A stretch of 42,290 bases of DNA from Flavobacterium pokkalii (GCF_014596575.1 NZ_NASZ01000028.1:1-42290), one strand, 5' to 3'; positions 16,048 through 24,672 are shown, numbered from the stretch's first letter. Notes: a model not told the origin generated them from the letters alone. Numbers and translations are program-made.

Positions 16048-16124
16048 TAGCCCTGATGGTAGCGGCATCCTTTTATGCCGGTGTTCGGCATGAAAGATAT
16101 AGCGTCCCGATAGCTATCGGGAGC
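16048..16124 (+). repeat. TAGCCCTGAT/ATCCTTT hairpin element with GATAGCTATC palindrome
   Basis: The element has TAGCCCTGAT (16048-16057), AGCGGCATCC, a strong hairpin at 16070-16096 (CTTTTATGCCG pairing with CGGCATGAAAG), GATATAGCG, and the palindrome TCCCGATAGCTATCGGGA at 16105-16122. A second, inverted copy with a different hairpin lies at 41900-41964. Confidence 0.7.
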
Positions 16125-16145
16125 AGTACATGCTTCTAAAAAAAA

Positions 16146-16601
16146 ATGATGATGAAAAATAGTTTAAAAATTCTTTTTGTATGCTTGTTTTTAGTGTCTT
16201 GTCAACAAAAAATAACTACGGAAGATATTCAAAAGTTAAATGGTTATTGGGAAATTGAGAAAGTGACTTTTGATGAAGGAGAGGATAAGGAATATAAAAT
16301 GAATGAGAATTTTGATTATTTCAAAATTGCCAATAATGAGGGAATTCGTCGTAAAGTTCGTCCGCAGTTCAACGGAACTTTTCTGTTTAATGAGGATTAT
16401 GAAAATGTAAAAGTACGTTTTGATAAAGATCATGTTTATTTAGATTATTCAACGCCTTATGCTAAATGGACGGAAGAGTTACTAAAGTTAACTGATGAGT
16501 CGATGCTGATTAAAAACGATCAAAATAAAGAATACGAGTATAAAAAAGCCGGACCAATTAATTTATCAGGAGAAGATGAAGCAGCCCAAAAGACTAAATA
16601 G
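16146..16601 (+). CDS. Hypothetical lipoprotein, lipocalin-like
   Basis: A 151-residue protein with a lipoprotein signal peptide, FVCLFLVSC, with the lipidated cysteine at C19. The mature part opens with LNGYWEIEKVTFDEGEDKEY and alternates charged and hydrophobic strands. This resembles small lipocalin-like lipoproteins of Bacteroidota in which a ...GxWxIxxV strand comes first. The fold call is inference. The function is unknown. The last 26 bases overlap the start of the DUF721 gene in another frame, so the two genes are coupled. Three ATG codons stand in a row at the start, and any could be used. Confidence 0.8.
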   Translation: MMMKNSLKILFVCLFLVSCQQKITTEDIQKLNGYWEIEKVTFDEGEDKEYKMNENFDYFKIANNEGIRRKVRPQFNGTFLFNEDYENVKVRFDKDHVYLDYSTPYAKWTEELLKLTDESMLIKNDQNKEYEYKKAGPINLSGEDEAAQKTK

Positions 16602-16878
16602 TGAAAGTTCTATAGGAGATATTTTGAAGCAAATTATTCAGGGGAATAAATTGCAGTCGGGTATGGATGGGATTAATGTGAAAGAAGCCTGGCAAAATTT
16701 AATGGGAAACGGCGTTAACAGTTATACCCGAAATGTGGTTTTAAAAGGAAATACTTTGTATGTTGAGTTGACTTCGTCGGTTTTACGAGAAGAATTGAGT
16801 CACGGAAAATCGAAGATTATTAAAATGATTAATGAAGAATTACGTCGCGATGTAGTGAAAGATGTTGTTTTGAGATAG
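16576..16878 (+). CDS. DUF721 protein (DciA-like)
   Basis: A 100-residue protein of the DUF721 family, which includes DciA, the ancestral helper that loads the DnaB replicative helicase. Visible family features are SIGDILKQIIQGNKLQSGMD, the conserved Trp in VKEAWQNLMG, and LYVELTSSVLREELSHGKSK. This short form is just the KH-like domain with little extension. A role in replication initiation follows from the family, not from the local context. It overlaps the lipoprotein gene by 26 bases, and a bidirectional terminator comes 57 bases after its stop. Confidence 0.88.
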   Translation: MKQPKRLNSESSIGDILKQIIQGNKLQSGMDGINVKEAWQNLMGNGVNSYTRNVVLKGNTLYVELTSSVLREELSHGKSKIIKMINEELRRDVVKDVVLR

Positions 16879-16879
16879 T

Positions 16880-16921
16880 GATTTATGATTTATGATTGTT
16901 GATTAACGATTTTAGATTTCA
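16880..16921 (+). repeat. Six tandem degenerate heptamers
   Basis: Exactly six 7-base units follow one another without phase loss. Each begins GATT; the first two are identical (GATTTAT), and the others vary only in the last three bases. The array lies between the DUF721 stop and the shared terminator. Confidence 0.85.
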
Positions 16922-16934
16922 TGTAGGGAAAAAA

Positions 16935-16980
16935 GAAAATCCAGTCTCGTTCTAAAAAACGAGACTGGATTTTCTTTTTT
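16935..16980. terminator. Bidirectional terminator, DUF721 / ndk
   Basis: GAAAATCCAGTCTCGTT pairs perfectly with AACGAGACTGGATTTTC across a short A-rich loop. T-runs are present on both strands. It sits between the convergent DUF721 and ndk genes. Confidence 0.9.
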
Positions 16981-17027
16981 ATAGATTTTTATCTGCTTTT
17001 TGGATTCTGAAATCTGCGTTCTAAATA

Positions 17028-17447
17028 CTAGAACTGCTCTCTTCCTGCGAAGTGAAAATTACTTTCAATCATGGCATTTTCATCACTGTCGGAACCGTGA
17101 ACAGCATTTTCTCCCATTGAGGTTGCGTATAATTTTCGGATAGTTCCTTCGGCTGCTTCGGCCGGATTAGTAGCGCCAATTAAAGTTCTGAAATCTGCCA
17201 CTGCATTTTCTTTTTCTAAAATGGCAGCAACAATTGGTCCGCTGGACATAAATTTTACTAATTCACCGTAAAATGGTCTTTCGGCATGAACGGCATAAAA
17301 CGCTTTTGCATCGGCTACTGTAAGTTGAGTTAATTTGAGAGATACTATTTTAAATCCTGCATTAGTAATCATAGCAAGGATGTTTCCGATGTGTCCGTTA
17401 GCAACAGCATCGGGTTTAATCATGGTAAAAGTTCTGTTGGTTGTCAT
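17028..17447 (-). CDS. ndk: Nucleoside diphosphate kinase
   Basis: Enzyme of 139 residues that transfers the gamma-phosphate of ATP to other nucleoside diphosphates through a phospho-histidine. The active-site histidine is H117 in NAVHGSDSDENA, the family signature. TFTMIKPDAV at the N-terminus binds nucleotide. Length is normal. It lies 97 bases downstream of bshC on the same strand and may share its transcript. Confidence 0.98.
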   Translation of the reverse strand: MTTNRTFTMIKPDAVANGHIGNILAMITNAGFKIVSLKLTQLTVADAKAFYAVHAERPFYGELVKFMSSGPIVAAILEKENAVADFRTLIGATNPAEAAEGTIRKLYATSMGENAVHGSDSDENAMIESNFHFAGREQF

Positions 17448-17544
17448 TTTGTAATTTCTTTTTTATAAAAGTAGTTTTTTTAAAATGGATAGCACTTTGA
17501 ATCTTTAATAAAAGCGTCATAAATCCCACTTCTTTTGTTAAATT

Positions 17545-19134
17545 TTACAATTCTATGATGTCGAATCGTTGTTCCAGTGGTTGGAGTTTTTCCGTTAATT
17601 TTGAAATAAGATGATCTCCGGCTTCCAGATAAAATTCTGAAAAATTAGCTTGGCGTTCCTGTAATCCCTGATTAGGAAATAATTCATTTTGTAAATCAGT
17701 TATTCGTGACAAGGTGTCTTTTAGTTTTATTTTTTCAGCTTTTAGCAAACGCTTTTCAAGTTTGTCCAATCCTTTTAATTGTTTTATTTCCTGAGCTTTT
17801 ACAGCTCCGGCAAAGGACGGATCTGTTTTCGTGGTGATTTCGTTTAGGATACTGAATTGCTTTTGTAGTTGTGTTTTTAAAAGAGTCAAATCAATATCAA
17901 ATTCCGATAGAACTTTAGTTTTTTCGTTGATTAAATCATTTTGTTTTGAGAATAAGTCATTCCAGCTTAGATTTAATCTGTCTGCTTTTTTAATTTGTTT
18001 TTCGGTAGCTAAAAGCACTGAATTACGAACTAAAAGTATTGGGAAACTTACTTTAACCGCGTCGAAAAAAGATTTTAATTCCAGCCAATAGGCAATTTCG
18101 CCGCCTCCGCCAATGTAGCAAAGATTTGGTAAAATAACTTCCTGATACAATGGACGCATAATTACGTTAGGACTGAATTTCTCAGGATTGCTTTCTAATA
18201 GATTTAAAATTTCCTGTTGGGAAAATTCAAGTTTTGTATTGTTTACCAAATATTTTCCATCCTGATAGATAATACGCTCACGCAAATTATCTTCAATATA
18301 AAACAAATTGATTTCACGAGGATTTACTTGGATGTTATATTCCGTAAGTTTTTCGGTAGTTGCAATTACATTTTTATGAGCCGTTTGCTGTAATAATTCT
18401 TCTTTTATATAAGGGATGAATTGATGTTTCAAACCGGTATCGTCGGCGTCAATAATCATCAAACCCTGATTCCCAAACAGCTGATTTGCCAAATAACGGG
18501 TTGCGTCGGCCAGATTATTATGATTTAAATATGCTTCTTTGAATAGTGTTTTGAGTTTTTCGGCATTGGTACTGGAGCCTAATTCCTGTTCGAATATTTC
18601 GAAAAAATCAGCGAGGCCTTCGGTTGATAATCTTCCAACTGGTCCTGAGCTGTCTTTATTCCAACGAAATTTTTTTCCTTTGAAATTAAAATAATTGATT
18701 TCTTCAAAATCATGATCTTCAGTGGCCATCCAATAAATCGGTACGAAATTATAAGCCGGATATTTTACTTTTAATTCATTTGTTAAATTAATAGTAGAAA
18801 TAATTTTATATAAAAAATAGAGAGGCCCGGAAAACAGGTTTAATTGATGTCCGGTAGTTATGGTAAAAGTATTCTCGACTTTTAAAGATTCTATATTTTG
18901 TTGGGTTAAATGCGAAATTTCAAGTCCTGAATATTGTTTTTGTAACACAGCAACTAAGGTGTTTCTGTTGTCGTGCCTGAAATTATTTTGCTTTTCAATG
19001 ATTTGCTTTTCGAAATTTTCAAGGCTTGGAAAGCGATTGTATAAGGATTGTAATTTTGAATTTTGGTTTAAATAATCATTCATCAAAGGAGAGAAATATC
19101 CTGAGTTTTGATAGCTGATACAGTCGTTGGGCAT
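17545..19134 (-). CDS. bshC: Bacillithiol synthase BshC (cysteine-adding enzyme)
   Basis: A 529-residue protein of the BshC family, which performs the last step of bacillithiol synthesis by joining cysteine to glucosaminyl-malate. Family hallmarks are ISYQNSGYFSPLMNDYLN at the start, TITTGHQLNLFSGPLYFLYK (a Rossmann-like nucleotide site), YWMATEDHDFEEI and YIGGGGEIAYWLELK. The C-terminal part is a long coiled coil (about 380-490), as in known members. BshA and BshB are not in the window, as is usual in Bacteroidota where the genes are scattered. The start ATG is directly before the conserved N-terminus. It diverges from the MHS transporter gene. Confidence 0.95.
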   Translation of the reverse strand: MPNDCISYQNSGYFSPLMNDYLNQNSKLQSLYNRFPSLENFEKQIIEKQNNFRHDNRNTLVAVLQKQYSGLEISHLTQQNIESLKVENTFTITTGHQLNLFSGPLYFLYKIISTINLTNELKVKYPAYNFVPIYWMATEDHDFEEINYFNFKGKKFRWNKDSSGPVGRLSTEGLADFFEIFEQELGSSTNAEKLKTLFKEAYLNHNNLADATRYLANQLFGNQGLMIIDADDTGLKHQFIPYIKEELLQQTAHKNVIATTEKLTEYNIQVNPREINLFYIEDNLRERIIYQDGKYLVNNTKLEFSQQEILNLLESNPEKFSPNVIMRPLYQEVILPNLCYIGGGGEIAYWLELKSFFDAVKVSFPILLVRNSVLLATEKQIKKADRLNLSWNDLFSKQNDLINEKTKVLSEFDIDLTLLKTQLQKQFSILNEITTKTDPSFAGAVKAQEIKQLKGLDKLEKRLLKAEKIKLKDTLSRITDLQNELFPNQGLQERQANFSEFYLEAGDHLISKLTEKLQPLEQRFDIIEL

Positions 19135-19184
19135 GTTTTTATTTTGTTTTGAGTAAAATTACCAAAAAATATTGGAACTAAATA

Positions 19185-19216
19185 TTTGTAGCTTTCAAAA
19201 ATAAGGAGGATTTTTG
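19185..19216 (+). promoter_or_regulatory. Probable promoter of the MHS transporter gene
   Basis: TTTG at 19185-19188 and GATTTTTG at 19209-19216 (one mismatch to TAnnTTTG) are 20 bases apart, followed by CA as in other promoters of this window. The start codon is 28 bases further on. Confidence 0.45.
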
Positions 19217-19244
19217 CAGGATTTTTAAATTTAATTTTTTGTTT

Positions 19245-20522
19245 ATGAAAGAACAGTCAGCTAAAATAAATTCTTTAAAACATGTTCTTTTTGGTAGTTT
19301 AATCGGGACTACTATTGAGTTTTTTGATTTTTATATTTATGCCAATGCAGCGGTGTTGGTTTTTCCACAGTTGTTTTTTCCTGGAGCGGATAGTACCAAT
19401 TCGACTTTGGAATCTTTAGCAACTTTTTCAATTGCTTTTTTGTCCAGACCGTTGGGTTCTGCTTTTTTTGGGCATTTTGGTGACAAAGTAGGACGAAAAG
19501 TAACTTTGGTTGCGGCTTTATTAACCATGGGGATTTCTACGGTTAGCATTGGATTTTTGCCTAGTTATGCCAGTATTGGAATTTTGGCACCTATATTATT
19601 AATGTTGTGTCGTTTTGGACAGGGAGTTGGTTTAGGTGGCGAATGGGGAGGTGCCGTTTTATTGGCTATTGAGAATGCGCCACCACACAAACGCGCCTGG
19701 TATGGTATGTTCCCACAGCTTGGCGCGCCGATAGGTTTGTTGCTTTCCGGAGGGACTTTTTTATTGTTGACTGATAATATGAGTGCCGAGGATTTTATGG
19801 ATTACGGTTGGAGAATTCCTTTTATTGCCAGTTCGCTTTTAGTAATTATTGGTTTTTATATTCGATTGAAAATTACCGAAACTCCAGCTTTTGAAAATTC
19901 TAAAGAAGAGCAGCACGAAGTGAAAATCCCGTTTTTTACGTTGTTGAAATCGTATAAAAACCAGTTGATTTTTGGAACTTTTGCAGCCATTACCACCTTT
20001 TTAGTGTTTTATCTAATGACTGTGTTTACGCTGAGTTGGGCTACTTCCGATTTAGGATTTACGAAAAGAGACGCCTTGTTGATTCAGTTGTTTTCGGTGT
20101 TGTTTTTTGCGTTATTCATTCCTGTTTCGGCCTTAGTTGCTGATAAAATTGGTCGAAGAAAAATGTTGATTTATACCACAATTGCAATTGCTTTTTTCGG
20201 TTTTTTCTTTTCTTATTTTTTAAATTCGGGAAGTACGTTTTTAGTAACTGCTTTTGTGTGTATGGGAATGGCTTTGATGGGCTTTACGTATGGACCTTTG
20301 GGAACTTTCCTTTCCGAATTATTCCCGACAACCGTTCGTTATTCCGGAGCATCCTTAACCTTTAATATGGCCGGAATTCTCGGTGCTGCATTTGCTCCCA
20401 TGATTGCTATTTGGCTGGCTTCTAATTATGGTTTGACTTATGTGGGCTTTTATTTAGTGACCGCAGCATTGATTTCCTTAGTTTCGTTATTGGTGATTAG
20501 CAAGCAGGAACATAAGTTTTAA
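19245..20522 (+). CDS. MFS transporter, metabolite:H+ symporter (MHS) type
   Basis: A 425-residue, 12-helix inner-membrane transporter of the major facilitator superfamily. The N-terminus (LKHVLFGSLIGTTIEFFDFY) and the motif GHFGDKVGRKVTLV between helices 2 and 3 mark the MHS group (relatives of ShiA, ProP and KgtP). QGVGLGGEWGGAVLLAIENA in helix 4-5 is also typical. Members import organic acids, compatible solutes or similar molecules with protons; the substrate cannot be read here and the neighbours do not help. The ATG at 19245 is preferred over an in-frame TTG two codons earlier. It is monocistronic, with a bidirectional terminator after it. Confidence 0.92.
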   Translation: MKEQSAKINSLKHVLFGSLIGTTIEFFDFYIYANAAVLVFPQLFFPGADSTNSTLESLATFSIAFLSRPLGSAFFGHFGDKVGRKVTLVAALLTMGISTVSIGFLPSYASIGILAPILLMLCRFGQGVGLGGEWGGAVLLAIENAPPHKRAWYGMFPQLGAPIGLLLSGGTFLLLTDNMSAEDFMDYGWRIPFIASSLLVIIGFYIRLKITETPAFENSKEEQHEVKIPFFTLLKSYKNQLIFGTFAAITTFLVFYLMTVFTLSWATSDLGFTKRDALLIQLFSVLFFALFIPVSALVADKIGRRKMLIYTTIAIAFFGFFFSYFLNSGSTFLVTAFVCMGMALMGFTYGPLGTFLSELFPTTVRYSGASLTFNMAGILGAAFAPMIAIWLASNYGLTYVGFYLVTAALISLVSLLVISKQEHKF

Positions 20523-20540
20523 ATATATTATAAAAGTTAA

Positions 20541-20576
20541 AAAGAGCGCAAAGTCGAATGGATTTTGCGATCTTTT
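20541..20576. terminator. Bidirectional terminator, MHS transporter / T9SS protein
   Basis: AAAGAGCGCAAAGTC pairs with GATTTTGCGATCTTT (one mismatch, one G-T) around a 5-base loop and is followed by T-rich sequence. It lies between convergent genes. Confidence 0.75.
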
Positions 20577-20579
20577 TAT

Positions 20580-23500
20580 TTATCGCTTTAGACTAAAATG
20601 TCCTTTGTATTCCTGTCCATTTGCTCTTGTCACAATAAACCAGTAATCTGTTGATGGCAATTCCTGATTGTTAAACAGACCATTCCAACTTGAATTAGGG
20701 AATAATTCTTTTAATAATTTACCATAACGATCAAAGATTCGAATTCCAGTATTGGGTTTTAAATAGGCAAAATCAATAGTCCAAGTGTCATTGTATCCGT
20801 CGTTGTTTGGTGTAAAGAATTTTGGGTATGGAAGCTCATCTACAAAATTAATGCAATCTCCAGTAGTGGCTTCGAGAATAATTATGGATATAGGAATTCT
20901 ATCACTTTCGCAATTGTTTATGGTTTCTGAAGCGTAGTAGGTAATTCCGTTTTCAAGTAAAGTGAAATCCGATAGAGGTATGGAAGAGGAAGCATTCTCA
21001 AACCAATTGATGTTTTGTCCCGAAATGGCTATGTCACTAATTTTTGCATTTTTTTGGATGCAGAATGTTTGAGGTGAAGTAACAGTAGGGGGTTGCGTAT
21101 CCTGAATTGTTACAGTAATGGCTAGTCTTTCGCTTTCACAATTGTTAAGAGTTTGTGTAGCATAATAGATTTTTCCATTTTCTAATAAAGTTGTTTCGTC
21201 TAGAATATTTCCATTAGAAAGCTCATCATACCAAGTAATATTAGAACCCGAAATACTAAGATTGGCAATAGTCGCATTTTCATCAATACAAAATTGTTGC
21301 GTTTTACTTCCTATTGGTAATGGAGTATTGTAAACTCGAATTAAAATAGGAGTTCTGTCACTTTCACAACCTATAGTTTGTGAAGCGTAATAGGTTTTAT
21401 TGTCTTCTAATAAGGTTGTGCTTGGTAAACTGGATGCAGAAAAATTAGTATCGTACCATTTTATGTTTTGTCCAGAGATTTGAATATCCTCTAAAGTTGC
21501 ATTTTTATTTTTACAGAATGATTGCGTTGCAGTTGCAGTTGGAGCAGGAGGGGTATTAACAATTGAAACTTGAATTCCTAATCTTTCACTTTCGCAATTA
21601 TTCATCGTTTGCGAAGCATAGTAAGTTCTACCATCAACAAGAGAAGTCGTTTCGCTTACTAGAGAACCATTGGTTAAAGCATCATACCATTTTATTAAAT
21701 TTCCTGTTACTTCAATGTTTGCAATAGTAGGATTTGTGCCGGTACAAAAAGACTGATTGGTATCAGCTGTTGGCATCGGAGTATTTTGAATATTAATTAA
21801 AACAGCGACTCTTTCACTTTCGCATCCGTTTATTGTTTGCGAAGCATAATAAGTGGTACCATTTTGTAATGAAGTAGTATTGGAAAGTACATTTCCATCG
21901 GTCAAGGTATCGTACCATTTTATGCTTTGACCAGAAATTACAATATCGCTAATTGTTGCGTTTTGTTGAAGGCAGAAGGTTTGAGGAGTATTAATTATTG
22001 GAATAGGTTGGCTAGTAATAGTTACTGTTTGATTTTGATTAACAGCATTTCCATTTCCATCATTATAATTCCAAATAATAGTATAAGTTCCAGGTAAATT
22101 GTAGGTTAGCGGACTTGTAGTTGTAGCTGTAATTACTCCAGCACATGTATCAGTAGCCGTTGGGACTGTGGTTATAATTGTATTACAATCTCCTGTTATT
22201 GTTGGGAGAGTGGCAAGATCAGGAACTGGAGCTTCTACGTCTCCAACAATTACTTCTATAGTTTTAGTATCATCACAGCCTCCTGTTCCAGTTATTAAAC
22301 AACTATATTGTCCACTATTTTGAGCAGTTGCATTTATTATTATTGGGTTTTGTTCGGTGGATGTAAATCCGTTTGGACCTGTCCATAAATAATCGGTACC
22401 TCCGGATGCTTTTAGTTCTAAATTGTTTCCAATACAGATTGGGGAGTTGCTTGAAATAATTGGAGTAGTTATAATATCTTCCGAAAATTTCATTAAAAAA
22501 TAGTTTTTTTCACCCAAAATGTTAGATTGGTAGGAATTTATATCTGCAATATCTTCATTCACACTTGACAGTCCTGCTACAAAAATAGAGCCGTTGGAAT
22601 CTAAAGTCATTTTTAAAGAATTATCATTACCAATATACGTTCCCCAAGCAAATACTCCTTGTTTAGAAAATTTACCAACATATCCTATATAGGTTCTGTT
22701 TCTGTTTGGCTTGTAAGAACATAGGTTAGTTAATTTTAGATCCAATGAGTAATCAGCATTTCCACCACCTATATAAATTGAATTGTTCTCAAATATTATA
22801 GAATAAATAACAATACCACCTACGTAAGTTCCCCACATTCTTTGCCCTTGACTATTTAATTTTGCCAAAAAACCTTTAAAAATAGCTGAGTTTGAACTTT
22901 CAAAACTACCTGTTGTTGCAATATTATCATTACTGTATGATTGTCCGCCTATATAAATATTTTCTTCATTATCTACTTCAACTGATTCAATATTTTCAAT
23001 TGGGGAAGTACCTCCGTAATAACTACCCCAAATTCTTTCGCCAGCTAATGAAAATTTACAAATATAACCATCTCCTAAATATAAAGGATTTTGTTGTTCT
23101 TGAAAAACACCCGAAGTTGTCATATTATTTGTGCTTCCGGTAGATCCTCCAGCAACTAAATAAGAATCCTTTACTACTATGGCATTTAAGTTATCAATTC
23201 CATCACCACCTACATAAGTACTCCAAATTAAATTACCATTTTCGTTGAATCTGGCAATAAATCCATCCGAAAGAGATGAAGATGTATTGACTGAATTATT
23301 TAATTGCGTTTGAAAGTTGCTATTGAATGCAATATTTGTTCTACTGGATGTATTTCCTATAATATAAATATTATTAGTTTCTATATCCAAGTTATTAGCA
23401 TAATCACTATTTTCTCCGCCGAAATAAGTCCCCCATTGTCTAATACCGTTACTATTGAATTTTACTAAAAAAGCATCAACTATGCCTTTCATATTTGGTT

Positions 23501-24653
23501 GAAAAGAACCTAAAGTGCTGATGTTTGTTTCTGAAGATGTATTACCTGTAGCTAAAACATTATTTTGTGAATCAATTTTTATTGCTTTTATATTTGTTCC
23601 TGATGTCCCTCCATAATAAGTACCCCATAATCTATTACCATTTGAATCAAATTTAAAAATAATGCCATTTGTAACTGAATTAATATAAGTAGAATTTACT
23701 ATTGTTTGATGAGCCCCAGAAGTAGCATAAGATGAGTTTAAAGTAGTAGTGGCGCCAGATACATAAGCGTTGCCTAAAGAATCAGTTATTAGATTAACCC
23801 ACCACCATTGTGCACCTGGAGAATTACCAAACTCATCTCCATAAAAAGTCCCCCACAACCTCACAGGAACAGGATCAATAATTATCGTTTTTCCATTTAC
23901 AGAATTGGATGTGTTAAATCCATAAACATTGTTTTTTATTTTTTTGTAACCTACATGAATTGATTTCTTTGTCATTCCGTCTTCCGTCCAGCTGGCAGGC
24001 AGAATTTCTTCCATTGCTCCAAAACGAACATTCATTTTGATTTTATTATCAACTAATTCTGTTTTGGCGCCATTAAATTTCAATTGAATATCTGATATTT
24101 TTCCACTTGGATGCACCACAAAGTTATATTCAACTGCTTTTACGCTGTCTTTTGGTATGGAGAAAACGACATCAATATTAGGATAAATATTCTTGTATGT
24201 AATTTGTTGGTATTGATGTACATTGACAATGCCTTCAGGTTTATTAGGAACATTGTAATAATTGTCATAATCTTTAGATTCCTCATTAGAAATCAATTCT
24301 ACATTGGGATTTGAATTTACAAAATCAATGTCAATTCGATGAAAGGTATATTCTAAAGAATAATCAGGTGCTTTTTTGTCGTTTTTTGCTATTGATGAAA
24401 TTGAGTTGTTTTCTTCGATACGATGTTTTACAGGGATTTTTTTAGTTTCATAAATGTCATAAGAAAAACCATTTTGCTTTAATTGTACATTTAAACCATT
24501 GGTATTCAAAAGAAATTTTACCGCATTATTGGGTTTTCCATTTTGATCTATAATTTGACCTTTGTTTTCTTTAAAACCTATGGAACCATTTTTTTGTTGC
24601 CCAAATGAGGGAATAATAAATAATAATAAAAGCAAAAGTAAAATGTGTTTCAT
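20580..24653 (-). CDS. Large T9SS surface protein with SBBP-like and Ig-like repeats
   Basis: A 1357-residue exported protein. Signal peptide: MKHILLLLLLLFIIPSFGQQ. Residues ~22-255 form an N-terminal module (FKENKGQIIDQNGKPNNAVK). Residues ~258-724 hold seven SBBP-like propeller repeats, each opening with WGTYYGG or a close variant. Then come an Ig-like domain (~730-805, LWTGPNGF, SGQYSCLITG) and a HYR-like domain (~812-885). Five tandem ~75-residue Ig-like repeats follow (~883-1259), each with QxFC, IKWYD, YYASQT and CESxR. The C-terminus (~1270-1357: FFTPNNDGYNDTW, IFDRYGKLL, WNGLFNNQELPSTDYWF) is a gliding-motility-associated type B sorting domain, so the protein should be exported by the type IX system to the cell surface or medium. 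It is probably an adhesin; no enzyme domain is seen. Confidence 0.94.
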   Translation of the reverse strand: MKHILLLLLLLFIIPSFGQQKNGSIGFKENKGQIIDQNGKPNNAVKFLLNTNGLNVQLKQNGFSYDIYETKKIPVKHRIEENNSISSIAKNDKKAPDYSLEYTFHRIDIDFVNSNPNVELISNEESKDYDNYYNVPNKPEGIVNVHQYQQITYKNIYPNIDVVFSIPKDSVKAVEYNFVVHPSGKISDIQLKFNGAKTELVDNKIKMNVRFGAMEEILPASWTEDGMTKKSIHVGYKKIKNNVYGFNTSNSVNGKTIIIDPVPVRLWGTFYGDEFGNSPGAQWWWVNLITDSLGNAYVSGATTTLNSSYATSGAHQTIVNSTYINSVTNGIIFKFDSNGNRLWGTYYGGTSGTNIKAIKIDSQNNVLATGNTSSETNISTLGSFQPNMKGIVDAFLVKFNSNGIRQWGTYFGGENSDYANNLDIETNNIYIIGNTSSRTNIAFNSNFQTQLNNSVNTSSSLSDGFIARFNENGNLIWSTYVGGDGIDNLNAIVVKDSYLVAGGSTGSTNNMTTSGVFQEQQNPLYLGDGYICKFSLAGERIWGSYYGGTSPIENIESVEVDNEENIYIGGQSYSNDNIATTGSFESSNSAIFKGFLAKLNSQGQRMWGTYVGGIVIYSIIFENNSIYIGGGNADYSLDLKLTNLCSYKPNRNRTYIGYVGKFSKQGVFAWGTYIGNDNSLKMTLDSNGSIFVAGLSSVNEDIADINSYQSNILGEKNYFLMKFSEDIITTPIISSNSPICIGNNLELKASGGTDYLWTGPNGFTSTEQNPIIINATAQNSGQYSCLITGTGGCDDTKTIEVIVGDVEAPVPDLATLPTITGDCNTIITTVPTATDTCAGVITATTTSPLTYNLPGTYTIIWNYNDGNGNAVNQNQTVTITSQPIPIINTPQTFCLQQNATISDIVISGQSIKWYDTLTDGNVLSNTTSLQNGTTYYASQTINGCESERVAVLINIQNTPMPTADTNQSFCTGTNPTIANIEVTGNLIKWYDALTNGSLVSETTSLVDGRTYYASQTMNNCESERLGIQVSIVNTPPAPTATATQSFCKNKNATLEDIQISGQNIKWYDTNFSASSLPSTTLLEDNKTYYASQTIGCESDRTPILIRVYNTPLPIGSKTQQFCIDENATIANLSISGSNITWYDELSNGNILDETTLLENGKIYYATQTLNNCESERLAITVTIQDTQPPTVTSPQTFCIQKNAKISDIAISGQNINWFENASSSIPLSDFTLLENGITYYASETINNCESDRIPISIIILEATTGDCINFVDELPYPKFFTPNNDGYNDTWTIDFAYLKPNTGIRIFDRYGKLLKELFPNSSWNGLFNNQELPSTDYWFIVTRANGQEYKGHFSLKR
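20875..22005 (-). repeat. Five tandem Ig-like repeats in the T9SS protein gene
   Basis: About 225-240 bases per unit, five units. Conserved codon blocks encode QxFC, an Ile-x-Trp-Tyr-Asp-like segment, TYYASQT and CESxR. One unit has Asn-Trp-Phe-Glu in place of Lys-Trp-Tyr-Asp. Divergence between units is substantial, so these are old duplications. Confidence 0.85.
22480..23880 (-). repeat. Seven SBBP-like propeller repeats in the T9SS protein gene
   Basis: Seven units begin with Trp-Gly/Ser-Thr/Ser-Phe/Tyr-Tyr/Val-Gly (WGTFYGDE, WGTYYGGT, WGTYFGGE, WSTYVGGD, WGSYYGGT, WGTYVGGI, WGTYIGND). Each is followed by a segment like IYIGGxT or VLATGNT. Unit length varies from about 55 to 75 residues. 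Confidence 0.8.
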
Positions 24654-24672
24654 TTGATAAACTTTATGAATG

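Noticed and set aside
19203..19210. AAGGAGGA resembling a Shine-Dalgarno sequence before the MHS transporter
   Set aside because: It is more than 30 bases before the start codon and overlaps the promoter; Bacteroidota rarely use such sites.
20875..22005. Regularly spaced similar segments that could suggest a CRISPR-like array
   Set aside because: Spacing is about 230 bases, segments are divergent and in one reading frame, and the pattern is protein domain repeats. No cas genes are present.
22892..23143. Plus-strand frame of 83 codons within the T9SS protein gene
   Set aside because: Antisense shadow with tyrosine-rich, non-family sequence.
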